A stretch of DNA of 64,000 nt from positions 2,036,164 through 2,100,163 of the forward strand of contig NZ_CP063356.1 of NCBI RefSeq assembly GCF_001866075.3, given 5' to 3'. The position numbers and the translations under genes were made by a program. Position 1 is the stretch's first letter, and each line of letters begins with the position of its first letter. Source of the stretch: Anaerobacillus isosaccharinicus. Lineage in GTDB: Bacteria; Bacillota; Bacilli; Bacillales; Anaerobacillaceae. The notes beneath the pieces were generated by a model, which was not told the DNA's origin, did no database searches, and saw only the letters and a list, made by a program, of their open reading frames with translations. Below, one piece after another: positions 46,576 through 55,927 of the stretch.

Positions 46576-47538
46576 ATGATATCTAAAGCAATGAAGATCG
46601 AAAAAATTGTCGTACCAACACCATTTTTAGTTGGACCAGTTAATGTTTATATAATTAAAGGTGATTCATTAACACTTGTAGATACTGGCCCAAATAGTGA
46701 TCAGGCAAAGGAAGTTTTAAAGGAATCGCTAAAAAAACTTGGATACTTACCTGAAGATATTGAGCAGGTAATTGTCACTCATCATCATCCAGATCATGTA
46801 GGCTTAGTTGAAGATTTGTTTTCACATGCCAAACTTATCGGTCATAATAATTGTGATCCATGGTTAAGAAAGGATCGATCATTTATAGCTTTTATTGAGA
46901 ATTATTTTTATAGTTTTTTTCAGCAGCATGCTGTACCCAAAGGGTTAATTGAAAAAATGGTAAAAGTAAACCGATATTTCTTAGGATTTACTGGTAGAAG
47001 AGGACTAGATGTTGTTGTGAAGGAAGGTGATGTCATCGATGGGTTACCTGGATGGAAAGTCATCGAAACACCTGGTCATGCTCAAAGTCATATATCACTA
47101 TACTATGAAGCTGAGCGGCTATTAATTGGTGGTGATCATATCATCTCCCATATCTCATCAAATGCTATCATAGAACCACCGTATGATGGTGAGGAAAAAC
47201 GACCTCTTACATTGTTGCAGTATCGCCAGGCATTGAAAAAGTGTTTAGACCTAAATCCTCGAAAGGTTTATTCAGGACATGGTGAAGCGATAGAAGATTT
47301 AAAGGGATTGTTAGATATTCGCTTTAAGGAACATGAAGATAAGGCAAATCGGTTAAAGAGTATTATCCCTGAAGAAGGAATAACAAGTTTTGAATTATGC
47401 AAACTATACTTCCCTCATATCTATCTAAAAGAACCGATGTTGACAATGTCTGAAATTATTGGACATTTAGATTTATTAGAGGAAAGAGGTTCTGTTAAGA
47501 CAATTGTAAAAAACGGAATTATTTTTTACGAGAAATAA
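46576..47538 (+). CDS. Metallo-beta-lactamase-fold hydrolase
   Basis: 320 residues. The metal motif THHHPDHVG is exact (HxHxDH), with the later histidines in ETPGHAQSHIS and YSGHGEAI and D in LLIGGDHIIS. A C-terminal winged-helix-like extension (SEIIGHLDLLEERGSV) is typical of LACTB2-like members. Substrate unknown; such proteins cleave thioesters, nucleic acids or glyoxalase-type substrates. Confidence 0.88.
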   Translation: MISKAMKIEKIVVPTPFLVGPVNVYIIKGDSLTLVDTGPNSDQAKEVLKESLKKLGYLPEDIEQVIVTHHHPDHVGLVEDLFSHAKLIGHNNCDPWLRKDRSFIAFIENYFYSFFQQHAVPKGLIEKMVKVNRYFLGFTGRRGLDVVVKEGDVIDGLPGWKVIETPGHAQSHISLYYEAERLLIGGDHIISHISSNAIIEPPYDGEEKRPLTLLQYRQALKKCLDLNPRKVYSGHGEAIEDLKGLLDIRFKEHEDKANRLKSIIPEEGITSFELCKLYFPHIYLKEPMLTMSEIIGHLDLLEERGSVKTIVKNGIIFYEK

Positions 47539-47657
47539 TGAGTGGGTGTTCATTCATTATTTTTTAAAAACAAAAAGATGACTAAATCCCCAAAAAACGT
47601 TGTACGAGCAGCTCAAATTATTGTTAAAATATAACTATAAATAATGCTGACAGGGGT

Positions 47658-48065
47658 GTGGGGAGTTTGGAAGAAAATAAGAAAAAGCTTTTAATACGAA
47701 GTGTTATTATCGGTGGTATTGCAGGTACAATTGCGGTTGCTGTAAAATCAAAGTCAAATTACTGCTCATGTTTGACAAGTTACTATGAAAAAGCAACAGA
47801 TGTTTTAAAATTCGTAAATGAAAACCGAACGGAAATTGTTGCTCAATTAAAAACAACAAGTACAAAAGTAACGAAAGCTATTGATGAAACAAACCATGAT
47901 TTAAAGGCAATTTCCGAGAATATTAAGCATTTAAAGGATAGTTCTTCACAAATGCTTTCAACCGTTCAAGAAACTAAAGATAATCTTGTCACCATGTTTG
48001 AAACTTGCAAAGCTAAGCTCGAAAGTACACCTACCCAAAATATAGAAGTTGAAAAAGATGTATAA
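47658..48065 (+). CDS. Membrane-anchored coiled-coil (YtxH-like) protein
   Basis: 135 residues: an N-terminal hydrophobic segment (VIIGGIAGTIAVAVKS) followed by a cysteine pair (NYCSCL) and a long alpha-helix with heptads. GTG at 47658 or TTG at 47667 could start it; GGGGTG-type sites fit either. YtxH-family members are small stress-related membrane proteins; assignment is approximate. Confidence 0.6.
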   Translation: MGSLEENKKKLLIRSVIIGGIAGTIAVAVKSKSNYCSCLTSYYEKATDVLKFVNENRTEIVAQLKTTSTKVTKAIDETNHDLKAISENIKHLKDSSSQMLSTVQETKDNLVTMFETCKAKLESTPTQNIEVEKDV

Positions 48066-48138
48066 CTTTTTCTTTATTGCACATCATAACTACCGAAGAG
48101 GACGTTTCAGTCTTCTTTAAAAAAACCATATACACTAG

Positions 48139-48306
48139 CCAATCATTCAAGAAGATGTAAGGAAAGTAATACAGTTTTTTGAAGCAACACTTCAATTGAG
48201 AGGTGTGATAGCCTTGAACATGGTAGTTGATCATTAGATATTACCAATGAAAGAGGTGTTACCAGCAGATAAAAACCGCTACGGCCCTAGACCATCAGTT
48301 TTTTGA
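48139..48306 (+). pseudogene. Coding-like fragment interrupted by an in-frame TAG
   Basis: One continuous frame reads PIIQEDVRKVIQFFEATLQL, RGVIALNMVVDH, then TAG at 48235-48237, then ILPMKEVLPADKNRYGPRPS and VF before TGA at 48304. Both parts look like real protein. No start codon with a ribosome binding site is found, so it is likely a decayed gene; the family is not recognised. Confidence 0.35.
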
Positions 48307-48333
48307 ATAGGCAATCATGTGCTTATGGTTTTA

Positions 48334-48369
48334 GAAGGTAATCACTAACGTGGTTGCCTTCTTTTTTTA
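48334..48369 (+). terminator. Terminator hairpin
   Basis: GAAGGTAATCAC-TAAC-GTGGTTGCCTTC followed by TTTTTTT. From here to 48620 the DNA is AT-rich without visible genes. Confidence 0.85.
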
Positions 48370-48620
48370 ATCGGTAATACTATACTAAGAAAGTTTTTCA
48401 ATAAACTGAAAATTTGATTAAATTTAATGGTTAAACCTTTATTTAACATAGTTATTCTCTCGAAAAAAACTTCTGTATGTTTGCTACAAATTTGTAACAA
48501 CTTATTATATACAAAAACTAATTTTTAAAATAAATTAAGATTAGATATTTAATTTCATAATTTTTAAAACTAGATGGACTTAGGGAATTCATTATAGCAA
48601 ATATAGATTGGGGTGTCCTT

Positions 48621-49685
48621 ATGAAAAGGCATGTTGTTTTTTTGGAAGTAGAAGGCGGTAATGATAAAGGTGCAGATGGTCTTAGACCTGATACGATGCC
48701 GATGGTTAATTCATTAAAGATGTTTGGATGGACATCTGAAGTAATTTTTTATGCTGAATCGAAAAAAGAGGAAATTTTTCAATCAATCGTTGAGAATGCA
48801 GATGCTTATATTAGCCGAATTAATCCAGGAAATTTAGAAGATGAATCAAGTTATTTCGAACTGTTACGCAATCTAACAAATCAAGGCATCATTGGTATGG
48901 AGCGTCCTGAGGTGATGATGAGCTATGGCGCAAAAGATGTTCTTGTTAAGCTTCGCGATACAAGTTTAGTTCCAACTGATACATTTGCATATTATAGCAT
49001 GTCCGATTTTATTGCAAATTTTCCAAAACAACTTGAAAAAGGCGAGCGAGTATTAAAACAAAATCGCGGCTCAACTGGTGAAGGAATTTGGCGTGTAGAA
49101 TTAATAGATCAAAATGAAGTTGATGAAAATGGCGTGTTGTTTACTGCAATGGTCAGATGTACAGAAGCAAAAGATAATCAAGTCCAAGAATTTGTTCTAG
49201 GTGATTTTTTGAATTTTTGTGAGCAGTACATTGAAGGTGAAAATGGGATGCTCGTTGATATGCCTTTTTTACCTCGAATCGTGGAAGGTGAAATTCGTAT
49301 CTTAATGATTAATGATAAACCTGTGAATGTCGTACACAAAAAGCCAGCAGAAGGGGATAATGCTTTTTCAGCAACGTTGTTTTCTGGTGCCAAATACCGT
49401 TATGATACACCAGAAGATTGGCCTATTTTGATTAGCCTTTTTCAACAAAAGTTACCAATGGTTGTCGAGATCTTAGGTAATTACGATTTACCACTAATTT
49501 GGACAGCGGACTTTATCTTAGATACAGATGAAAATAAACTTGATAAATACATCTTAGGAGAAATGAATTGCTCGTGTGTAGGCTTTACTTCTCACCTTGA
49601 ATTGAGTGATGAGGTGGCAGAGGCAATCATCAAACTTGTTACTAAAAACAAAAAAAATCATAAAGAATTAGAAGAACAATTATAA
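48621..49685 (+). CDS. ATP-grasp protein of the Cj0069-like family
   Basis: 354 residues. N-terminal RHVVFLEVEGGNDKGADG is characteristic of this small ATP-grasp group. The lysine/glycine loop LKQNRGSTGEGIWRVE and the metal-binding end ADFILDTDENKLDKYILGEMN fit an ATP-grasp carboxylate-amine ligase. It is a single gene between terminators; no biosynthetic partners are adjacent, so the product is unknown. Confidence 0.75.
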   Translation: MKRHVVFLEVEGGNDKGADGLRPDTMPMVNSLKMFGWTSEVIFYAESKKEEIFQSIVENADAYISRINPGNLEDESSYFELLRNLTNQGIIGMERPEVMMSYGAKDVLVKLRDTSLVPTDTFAYYSMSDFIANFPKQLEKGERVLKQNRGSTGEGIWRVELIDQNEVDENGVLFTAMVRCTEAKDNQVQEFVLGDFLNFCEQYIEGENGMLVDMPFLPRIVEGEIRILMINDKPVNVVHKKPAEGDNAFSATLFSGAKYRYDTPEDWPILISLFQQKLPMVVEILGNYDLPLIWTADFILDTDENKLDKYILGEMNCSCVGFTSHLELSDEVAEAIIKLVTKNKKNHKELEEQL

Positions 49686-49688
49686 AAA

Positions 49689-49738
49689 AAGAAACCCCAA
49701 TTGGCCAGACTTATGATGCCGTTGGGGTTTCCTTCTTT
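49689..49738 (+). terminator. Terminator after the ATP-grasp gene
   Basis: GAAACCCCAA and TTGGGGTTTC arms followed by a T-rich run. Confidence 0.85.
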
Positions 49739-49820
49739 CGATAAGAATAGACAAGATACGTTTTAAATTCCCCAAAATGGGTTATAGAATAATAGTCTAC
49801 ATTTAAAAGGGGGATTTTAA

Positions 49821-50609
49821 TTGGCATTACGAAAAGTAATAAACGAGTTAAAAAATCTTGAAAATGAAGATAAGGTATTAACGTTATATTTGAATACTGA
49901 TCGTAGTGAGTGTCAGAGTGGGTCCTGGAAAATTAAATTAAAAAACGGGTTGAAAAAGCTAGAGGAATACATTTACCTAAGTAGTAATGAAGAAGAAGTT
50001 AAAAGTTATAAAAAACTTAAAAAAAGAGTTGAGAAAACAATTAATGATGCGGCAACAAATTTGCAAAAAAGTGTCATTATTTTTGCATCAAACAAGGGCA
50101 AGCTTTTTTCCGTACATTTTTTACAAGTACCTGTTGAAACTGAATTTTTTTGGGAAGATGAACCTAAGCTTGCGCAAATAGAAAAAATTCAACACACTTA
50201 CCCAACGAGTGGGGTTATTATAGCGAACGAAGATGAAATTATCTTAATGCATTCTGAAATGGGAGGATTAGATGCAGTCAATAAATTCGCTTTTGAAGCA
50301 TATACAGATGATTGGCGAATGTTTGAAGGAGTGGCTGCCTCAGATCGAACAGCTTCAGGTGCTAACCATAAAGACTCCTATAACGATAGATACGAGGCGA
50401 ATCAACTACGCTGGGTTAGAAATATGATGCCTTTAATTGAAAAGGTAGCTGATCACCACGATTGGAAGCATGTTCACATTATTGGACAAGCTGAATACAT
50501 TTGTTCTTTAGAACGAGAGTTAAATCTACCGATCAAAAATGTCCTTCGGAAAACTGTTTCGAATATAGAAGAGAAGAAAATGATTAATAGAGAAGTATTA
50601 GCGATTTAA
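49821..50609 (+). CDS. VLRF1/aeRF1-type release-factor family protein
   Basis: 262 residues with the layout of bacterial relatives of eukaryotic/archaeal peptide-release factor eRF1 (VLRF1/baeRF group). LTLYLNTDRSE opens the N-terminal domain and QLRWVRNMMPLIEKVADHH lies in the later domain. TTG at 49821 follows AAGGGGG. Such proteins are thought to act in ribosome rescue; the active Gly-Gly-Gln/Pro loop is not seen where expected, so activity is uncertain. Confidence 0.7.
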   Translation: MALRKVINELKNLENEDKVLTLYLNTDRSECQSGSWKIKLKNGLKKLEEYIYLSSNEEEVKSYKKLKKRVEKTINDAATNLQKSVIIFASNKGKLFSVHFLQVPVETEFFWEDEPKLAQIEKIQHTYPTSGVIIANEDEIILMHSEMGGLDAVNKFAFEAYTDDWRMFEGVAASDRTASGANHKDSYNDRYEANQLRWVRNMMPLIEKVADHHDWKHVHIIGQAEYICSLERELNLPIKNVLRKTVSNIEEKKMINREVLAI

Positions 50610-50757
50610 ACTAACCGAATGTTTTGCATTTTAAAAATTACTATGCTAGTATTATAGTTAGCTAGAGGATTTCTTTAGTAGCTATACCAATAAATTCTTG
50701 TTGGTCTAGTGGAAAATTTACTTAGTGTCAAGGCACGAAATTAGGAGGCAATTAAAA

Positions 50758-50958
50758 ATGCAAAACGGTAAAGTAAAATGGTTTAACGCTGAAAAAGGTT
50801 TCGGATTTATTGAAGTTGAAGGTGGAAACGATGTATTCGTTCACTTTTCTGCTATCGAAGGTGAAGGTTTCAAATCTTTAGAAGAAGGTCAAGATGTTTC
50901 TTTTGAAGTTGTTGAAGGTAACCGCGGACCTCAAGCTGCTAACGTTACTAAACTTTAA
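50758..50958 (+). CDS. Cold-shock protein (CspA family)
   Basis: 66 residues, one OB-fold domain. RNP1 KGFGFIEV and RNP2 VFVHFSAI are exact. TTAGGAGGCAATT precedes ATG at 50758. The 149-bp interval from the previous gene would give a long 5' leader, as in regulated csp genes. Binds single-stranded RNA/DNA and prevents RNA secondary structure. Confidence 0.95.
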   Translation: MQNGKVKWFNAEKGFGFIEVEGGNDVFVHFSAIEGEGFKSLEEGQDVSFEVVEGNRGPQAANVTKL

Positions 50959-50973
50959 TTTATACAAATACAA

Positions 50974-51010
50974 TAACAGCCCTTCACATTTGTGGGGGGC
51001 TGTTTTTTAA
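50974..51010 (+). terminator. Terminator after the csp gene
   Basis: ACAGCCC and GGGCTGT arms followed by TTTTTT. Confidence 0.85.
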
Positions 51011-51091
51011 TGTTCGTTCGTGTAATGAATGACTACGTGTCTTACTATCTCCATAGAAGTCTTAAATAAAGCTATCATTTAGCACTATTTT

Positions 51092-52294
51092 CTATATTGC
51101 TGCTCGTTTTACGTCCAACTCGCTAACGTCTTGTCGTTGAGAAAATACTAAACCTGCTATTAAGACTAGTAATAACATGCCACTTATCGAATAATAGATA
51201 CTGCCATCTCCAAAGACATCGATGAATATACCGCCTATTACCGGACCAGCAATACTACCTAGAGCAAAACAGATGGACACGACGACATTTCCTGTTGGAA
51301 TTAAGGAGCTTGGGATTAAGTCAGCTAAATAAGCGATCCCTAGTGAGAAAAGGGAACCTAAGAACATCCCGGCAACAATAAAGCAAACTAACAAACCAAT
51401 CATCGATGATTCTAAAAAGGCCATAGCAATAAATGAAACGAACCCAAGAAATAGAACAGAAAGTAGGACATTCTTCCGACCAATTTTGTCACTGAGCATT
51501 CCTAATGGAAGTTGCGTAATTAAACTTCCTACAACAAAGGATGGTAAAAGGATCGATACCCACTCAATTGTAATTCCTGACCTTAAAGCGTAGACGGGGA
51601 AACTTCCGTGTAAGGTAGCCTCTAAATAACCATAGCAAAACCCTGGCAATAAAGCGAACCATGCTAAGGAAAAGACTTTTTTATATCTTGAAAAAGTATT
51701 AAGGCGAGAACCCGTTTCAATTTCGTTATCTGGCCATTCATTTCGTAAAAGTAAAATAAAAAACCAAGATAATAGACTTGTTACAGAAGCGATGATAAAT
51801 GGTAAAAATTCATTAATGGAAAGTAATCTTGTCATTAATGGTCCAATCCCAAATCCAATTCCAAAAGCCAATCCATAAATTGATAAATTTCTGCCCCGTT
51901 TTTTCTTTGGACTAGTTGAAGTTATCCATACTTGTGTTGCATAGTGAATTAAGTTGTCACCAATTCCAACAATCACACGGAGAATAAACCAAAACCAAAA
52001 TACTTGCCAAAAAGGAAATAGTAGTAATGATGTGGCAACTAGAACTAAGCCTGTGACAATTACTGGCTTATACCCAAAGTGACGGACAGGTTTTTCAATA
52101 AAAGGGGAAACTAATAATATTCCAATATATAGACCTGCTGCATTAAGACCGTTTAAAGATGAAGAGATGCCAATTTGCTCAAGCATTATTGCAAGAAGTG
52201 GTAGGAGCATCCCTTGGGAAAAGCCAGCAATCATAACCATCCCAACTAAGACCCAATAACGATAAACGGGGTTGTTTTGCTGTACAGCTTGCAT
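51092..52294 (-). CDS. MFS transporter
   Basis: 400 residues with 12 predicted membrane segments. The loop 2-3 region GFKPV-I (RHFGYKPVIVTGLVL) and the repeated loop 8-9 LGMLSDKIGRKNVLL are MFS signatures. No neighbouring gene gives the substrate; drug or sugar export are both possible. Confidence 0.85.
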   Translation of the reverse strand: MQAVQQNNPVYRYWVLVGMVMIAGFSQGMLLPLLAIMLEQIGISSSLNGLNAAGLYIGILLVSPFIEKPVRHFGYKPVIVTGLVLVATSLLLFPFWQVFWFWFILRVIVGIGDNLIHYATQVWITSTSPKKKRGRNLSIYGLAFGIGFGIGPLMTRLLSINEFLPFIIASVTSLLSWFFILLLRNEWPDNEIETGSRLNTFSRYKKVFSLAWFALLPGFCYGYLEATLHGSFPVYALRSGITIEWVSILLPSFVVGSLITQLPLGMLSDKIGRKNVLLSVLFLGFVSFIAMAFLESSMIGLLVCFIVAGMFLGSLFSLGIAYLADLIPSSLIPTGNVVVSICFALGSIAGPVIGGIFIDVFGDGSIYYSISGMLLLVLIAGLVFSQRQDVSELDVKRAAI

Positions 52295-52438
52295 AAAAAA
52301 ACTCCAATCGAAAAATATATGATCAAATATCCACTCACTATTGTAACTTTTCTTTCAGTTATTTGAAACCAAAAAGGATGACGAATTAGGTGGGAATGAT
52401 TACAATGGTAAACAGGATAAAGAAAAGGAAGTGGAAGT

Positions 52439-52825
52439 ATGAAGTTTGTTATGAAGGAAAATGGCTTTGAAACTGAAGTGGAATATGGTAAGCTTCAAAT
52501 TTGTGGTGACGAAAAATACGGATTTCGCCCTTATCAACTATTAGTTTCGGCAATAGCTGTTTGTAGTGGTGGTGTCCTTCGTAAAGTATTAGAAAAAAAA
52601 CGTCTAACTTATTCCGATGTAACTGTCACAACCGAAATAGAACGGAATGAGAAAAAGGCTAATAGTGTTGAAAAAATTCATATGCATTTTATTATTACAG
52701 GAAAAGATTTAACTAAAGAAGTCGTCGAAAAGTGTTTACATGTAACAAGAAAAAATTGCTCAATGGTCCAATCTGTTGAAGGTAGTATTGAGATTACTGA
52801 GTCGTTTGAGATTATTTCAGTGTAG
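52439..52825 (+). CDS. OsmC/Ohr-family protein
   Basis: 128 residues. The two redox-type cysteines are in AVCSGGVLRK and RKNCSMVQSV. The pattern YRPYQLLVSAIAVCSGG matches YhfA/OsmC-like proteins. Probable peroxide-reducing or stress role; no partner gene adjacent. Confidence 0.82.
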   Translation: MKFVMKENGFETEVEYGKLQICGDEKYGFRPYQLLVSAIAVCSGGVLRKVLEKKRLTYSDVTVTTEIERNEKKANSVEKIHMHFIITGKDLTKEVVEKCLHVTRKNCSMVQSVEGSIEITESFEIISV

Positions 52826-52929
52826 AGTTTGTGGGATGAGCTTCGAAGTTTAATGTAAAATGTAGGATGTAGAATTGTGAAGGTTGAAAGTGGAGCTTCG
52901 AAGCTGTAGACTTTAGACCAAAACAGAAA

Positions 52930-52960
52930 AGAAGAAGGCTGCGACTGCAGCCTTTTCTCT
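52930..52960. terminator. Bidirectional terminator between convergent genes
   Basis: AAGGCTGC and GCAGCCTT arms between the OsmC-like and PNPOx-like genes. Confidence 0.7.
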
Positions 52961-52961
52961 G

Positions 52962-53366
52962 TTACATAATGGTTGTTTCATTATTGCCGTTGATTAGTTC
53001 AATGTGTTCTGGGTTGATTTGTAATAAACAATAGTCTGGGTCGTTTGGACCGTCTAACCATGGAGCTAATTGATCGTTCCAGTATTTTTCTTTTAATTGT
53101 TGATCATTAACCACATTTGCTTTTCCTTGAAGTTCAATGTATTTGTCGCCCTTTTGGTCAAAACCTAGGAGAACATGAACATTTGGATTATTTTGTATTT
53201 CCTCAACTTTATGTGTTTTCTTATTAGTTGCTGTATAAAGTTGTGATTCGTCATGAAAGAACATCATATATCTTGCATGAGGCTTGTTTCCTTGCATTGT
53301 AGATAAAACACCTACATGGTCACTATCAATAATATTTATTACTTCTTGCATATTATTGTTATTCAT
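52962..53366 (-). CDS. Pyridoxamine 5'-phosphate oxidase-family (general-stress-26-like) flavoprotein
   Basis: 134 residues with a split-barrel FMN-binding fold: DHVGVLSTMQGNKPHARYMMFF, LYTATNKKTHKVEEIQNNP, and DYCLLQINPEHIEL are typical of the general stress protein 26 group. ATG at 53366 follows AAGGGAGT. Confidence 0.82.
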   Translation of the reverse strand: MNNNNMQEVINIIDSDHVGVLSTMQGNKPHARYMMFFHDESQLYTATNKKTHKVEEIQNNPNVHVLLGFDQKGDKYIELQGKANVVNDQQLKEKYWNDQLAPWLDGPNDPDYCLLQINPEHIELINGNNETTIM

Positions 53367-53495
53367 TTTAGCTACTCCCTTCAAAATATTCTCGTGGGAA
53401 GGTCGTTAATTCCCTCAATATAATTTCTGTTTTAAATTCGATTTCATTCATATATCTTTTTTAAAAAATGAAAATGGGTATAATAAAAATTGTTT

Positions 53496-54113
53496 TTACG
53501 ATAGACGACCATGATTTTTTTGGTTGGAACCTTTGGTTTTCACTTCTGAAAATAGGTTTTTTTCTCCTACCTTAGACTGAAGTATGGATGGTGGGGGAAT
53601 TTGTTCTCCGGGTAGCTTACTATGTAAGTAATTAATTAATATCTGAATATCATGCTTGGTTGCCGGTTGAGCATATTCTTTTAGTAACAAGCCGATCTGA
53701 CCGCTGGGTTCAATGGTGGCTAGTTTAACATCGGTAAGGTGTTTGACGTTTTCTTGGCGGAGACGTACTTCAAGCTGATCAAAGGTTAGTCGCATTCGTT
53801 TGAGGTTGTCTGTTAAAACAACACCGTCCTCGATCACAAGAATACCTTTTCCTGTGATAAAGCTTTCAAATTTGTCATTTTTCATTTGGATATATTCCAT
53901 AAAGATAAGGACGAGGACAAGAAGTAATGCAATCAGGAATGTAATAAAAATATTTCTTTCGCTAACAGGTTGAATCATTAAATTACCAATGGAAATCATA
54001 ATGACAGTTTGAGATACGGTTAATTGGGAGATCGATTTTCTTCCTGCCAAACGTAACACGAGAGAGCCAACAATGACGATTAAAATTGCTTTCCAAACCC
54101 AATGAAAGTCCAT
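53496..54113 (-). CDS. DUF421 (YetF-like) membrane protein
   Basis: 205 residues: three N-terminal membrane segments and the cytoplasmic YetF domain with LRLAGRKSISQLTVSQTVIM and RLRQENVKHLTDVKLATIEPSG. ATG at 54113 follows GAAGGTGAAG. The family is common in spore-formers; molecular role is unknown. Confidence 0.85.
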   Translation of the reverse strand: MDFHWVWKAILIVIVGSLVLRLAGRKSISQLTVSQTVIMISIGNLMIQPVSERNIFITFLIALLLVLVLIFMEYIQMKNDKFESFITGKGILVIEDGVVLTDNLKRMRLTFDQLEVRLRQENVKHLTDVKLATIEPSGQIGLLLKEYAQPATKHDIQILINYLHSKLPGEQIPPPSILQSKVGEKNLFSEVKTKGSNQKNHGRLS

Positions 54114-54220
54114 ATCTTCACCTTCTTCAAAAAATAAGATACAATTAATTTTCCATAAATAAGCAGTTATTATTCTAAGATCTGAATTAAATAAATGTTT
54201 CATCATGAGGAGTTATAAAA

Positions 54221-54829
54221 ATGAGTACAAACATGAAAAGAGCTTTAAGTTATTTACTAGGTTTATTTATTCTTTCGATAGGGATTAGTTTTACGATAAT
54301 TGCAAGACTTGGTGCTGGAGCATGGGATGCCTTAGCGGTAGGTCTTAGCAATTTAACAGGATTTTCAGTAGGTACGTGGGTAATTTTAATTGGAGTCATC
54401 CTAATTTTTGTTAATGCTCTAATATTGAAGAATAGACCTCAATTAATTTCAATCGTAACCGTAATAATTTTAGGATACTTTATTGATTTCTGGTTAATAA
54501 TTGTTTTTCCAAATTTCTTCGTCGAGACAATTTTAATACGATTTGTTATCTTACTTATTGGTGTTCTGTTAATGGGAATTGGAATTGCAACTTATTTACA
54601 AGGGAAGTTTGCTATTATTCCGATCGATGGGTTTATGATGGCAATCCAAAACCGATTAAAGGTAAGTTTAGGAGTCGCAAAAACAATCGCAGAGATTACT
54701 GCCTTAGTATTTGCCTTTTTTGCCGGTGGACCTATCGGGATTGGAACGGTCATTGTAACTTTATCAATTGGTTCCATGATCCAAATCTTTTTCCCGCATT
54801 TAGAACGTTTTGTACACGGTTATAATTAA
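54221..54829 (+). CDS. YczE/YitT-type membrane protein
   Basis: 202 residues, about five membrane segments with IARLGAGAWDALAVGLSNLTG near residue 30, the YczE-type signature, and IPIDGFMMAIQNRLK later. Divergent from the DUF421 gene. Function not established. Confidence 0.75.
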   Translation: MSTNMKRALSYLLGLFILSIGISFTIIARLGAGAWDALAVGLSNLTGFSVGTWVILIGVILIFVNALILKNRPQLISIVTVIILGYFIDFWLIIVFPNFFVETILIRFVILLIGVLLMGIGIATYLQGKFAIIPIDGFMMAIQNRLKVSLGVAKTIAEITALVFAFFAGGPIGIGTVIVTLSIGSMIQIFFPHLERFVHGYN

Positions 54830-54914
54830 ATTCAAATAAAGTGGATAAATTTATCTTGCTTCGAAAAAAATAACGGTAACCACTATTGTAAAAATCGTTA
54901 TTTTAGGAGGAAGC

Positions 54915-55718
54915 GTGTTGAAAAAATTAATAATTATCTTTACTCTATTTGCATTATTAGTAAGTCAGCCATTTGCAGCTTTAGCAGACGATAAAGAAGT
55001 AGAAGAAGGTACAGGAGTTCCGAATTATGTGTTAAATATCTCAAAGGAAAATACGTATCCAAATCCAACACAAGATTTGCCCCATTTACAGCCAAGTGAA
55101 TTGGCACAAGAGCTCTTGGATACATCCAATGTTACAATTGAAAATCCAGAATTAATCAGGATCCTAAACGAGTCTTCAATCAAAGGGAATAAGTTTGCCC
55201 TAACCTTAAACGCATCAATTTATTTAGGACAGTGGCCCTTAGCATATGAGTCAAATGAAACAAGTGTTAATTGGGAGTATCAGAAAGTTAATACAAACTA
55301 TCATGATAACCGTGGTGCACTTGCCCCAAAGAGAATTCAATACGTACAAGAGAAACAAAAGAAGATTACTGGTGGTTTAACTGCCCAAATTGCTAATAGT
55401 GATGAAGTTCAAAAAATGATGATGATAAAGGCAACAGAGAAAACTGGATTACCACTTGCATTGTCGACTGTCATTGGGCACGGGACTAAAAAAGAACAAG
55501 TTTATAATGTGCCTGTAAAACAGGTAGGTTATTTAAACGCATATGTTCCAGCAGCAAATGAAAAAGGAAAAGTGACCTACGGCGAAGTATACGTCATTAT
55601 TAAGGGCGGTAAAAAACGCATCGAAGTAAAAAATGTAACCCAGCAAGGTATCGGGGCATGGATCCCAGTCCAAGACCATGTTGCATTAAAGTTCTATTCA
55701 GCTAACCAGCCTCGTTAG
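54915..55718 (+). CDS. yfkD: YfkD-family exported protein
   Basis: 267 residues. Signal peptide (LIIIFTLFALLVSQPFAALA), then a YfkD-family domain (ISKENTYPNPTQDLPHLQPS, WEYQKVNTNYHDNRG). GTG at 54915 or TTG at 54918 starts it, after AGGAGG. Its neighbour yfkAB is in the same pairing as in B. subtilis. The function is unknown, likely at the cell envelope. Confidence 0.85.
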   Translation: MLKKLIIIFTLFALLVSQPFAALADDKEVEEGTGVPNYVLNISKENTYPNPTQDLPHLQPSELAQELLDTSNVTIENPELIRILNESSIKGNKFALTLNASIYLGQWPLAYESNETSVNWEYQKVNTNYHDNRGALAPKRIQYVQEKQKKITGGLTAQIANSDEVQKMMMIKATEKTGLPLALSTVIGHGTKKEQVYNVPVKQVGYLNAYVPAANEKGKVTYGEVYVIIKGGKKRIEVKNVTQQGIGAWIPVQDHVALKFYSANQPR

Positions 55719-55736
55719 CTTTGGTGTCATAACTTT

Positions 55737-55749
55737 GGTGTCAGACACC
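55737..55749. repeat. Palindrome GGTGTCAGACACC
   Basis: Perfect inverted repeat with partly duplicated CTTTGGTGTCA upstream; such strings recur in Firmicute intergenic DNA. No function can be assigned. Confidence 0.5.
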
Positions 55750-55767
55750 CTTCGTGGACATTTTTGT

Positions 55768-55818
55768 TAAAAAATCCACCTCAGGAGGACAATTCTTCTC
55801 CTAGTGGTGGATTTTTTA
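55768..55818. terminator. Bidirectional terminator between yfkD and yfkAB
   Basis: AAAAAATCCACC-T-CAGGAG and CTCCT-A-GTGGTGGATTTTTT arms form a long, nearly perfect stem. Confidence 0.88.
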
Positions 55819-55927
55819 ATGCTTTTGTCTATTTTTAGGTGTCTACCCGAACTCGCAAAACTCAGAAGATGGACATCAGGTACTTTTAAGCGGGGCCCAC
55901 ACCTTATTTTGGGAAGACCATTTCCCT

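Noticed and set aside
48066-48370. Riboswitch before the ATP-grasp gene
   Set aside because: The terminator is more than 250 bp from the gene and no known aptamer core was found.
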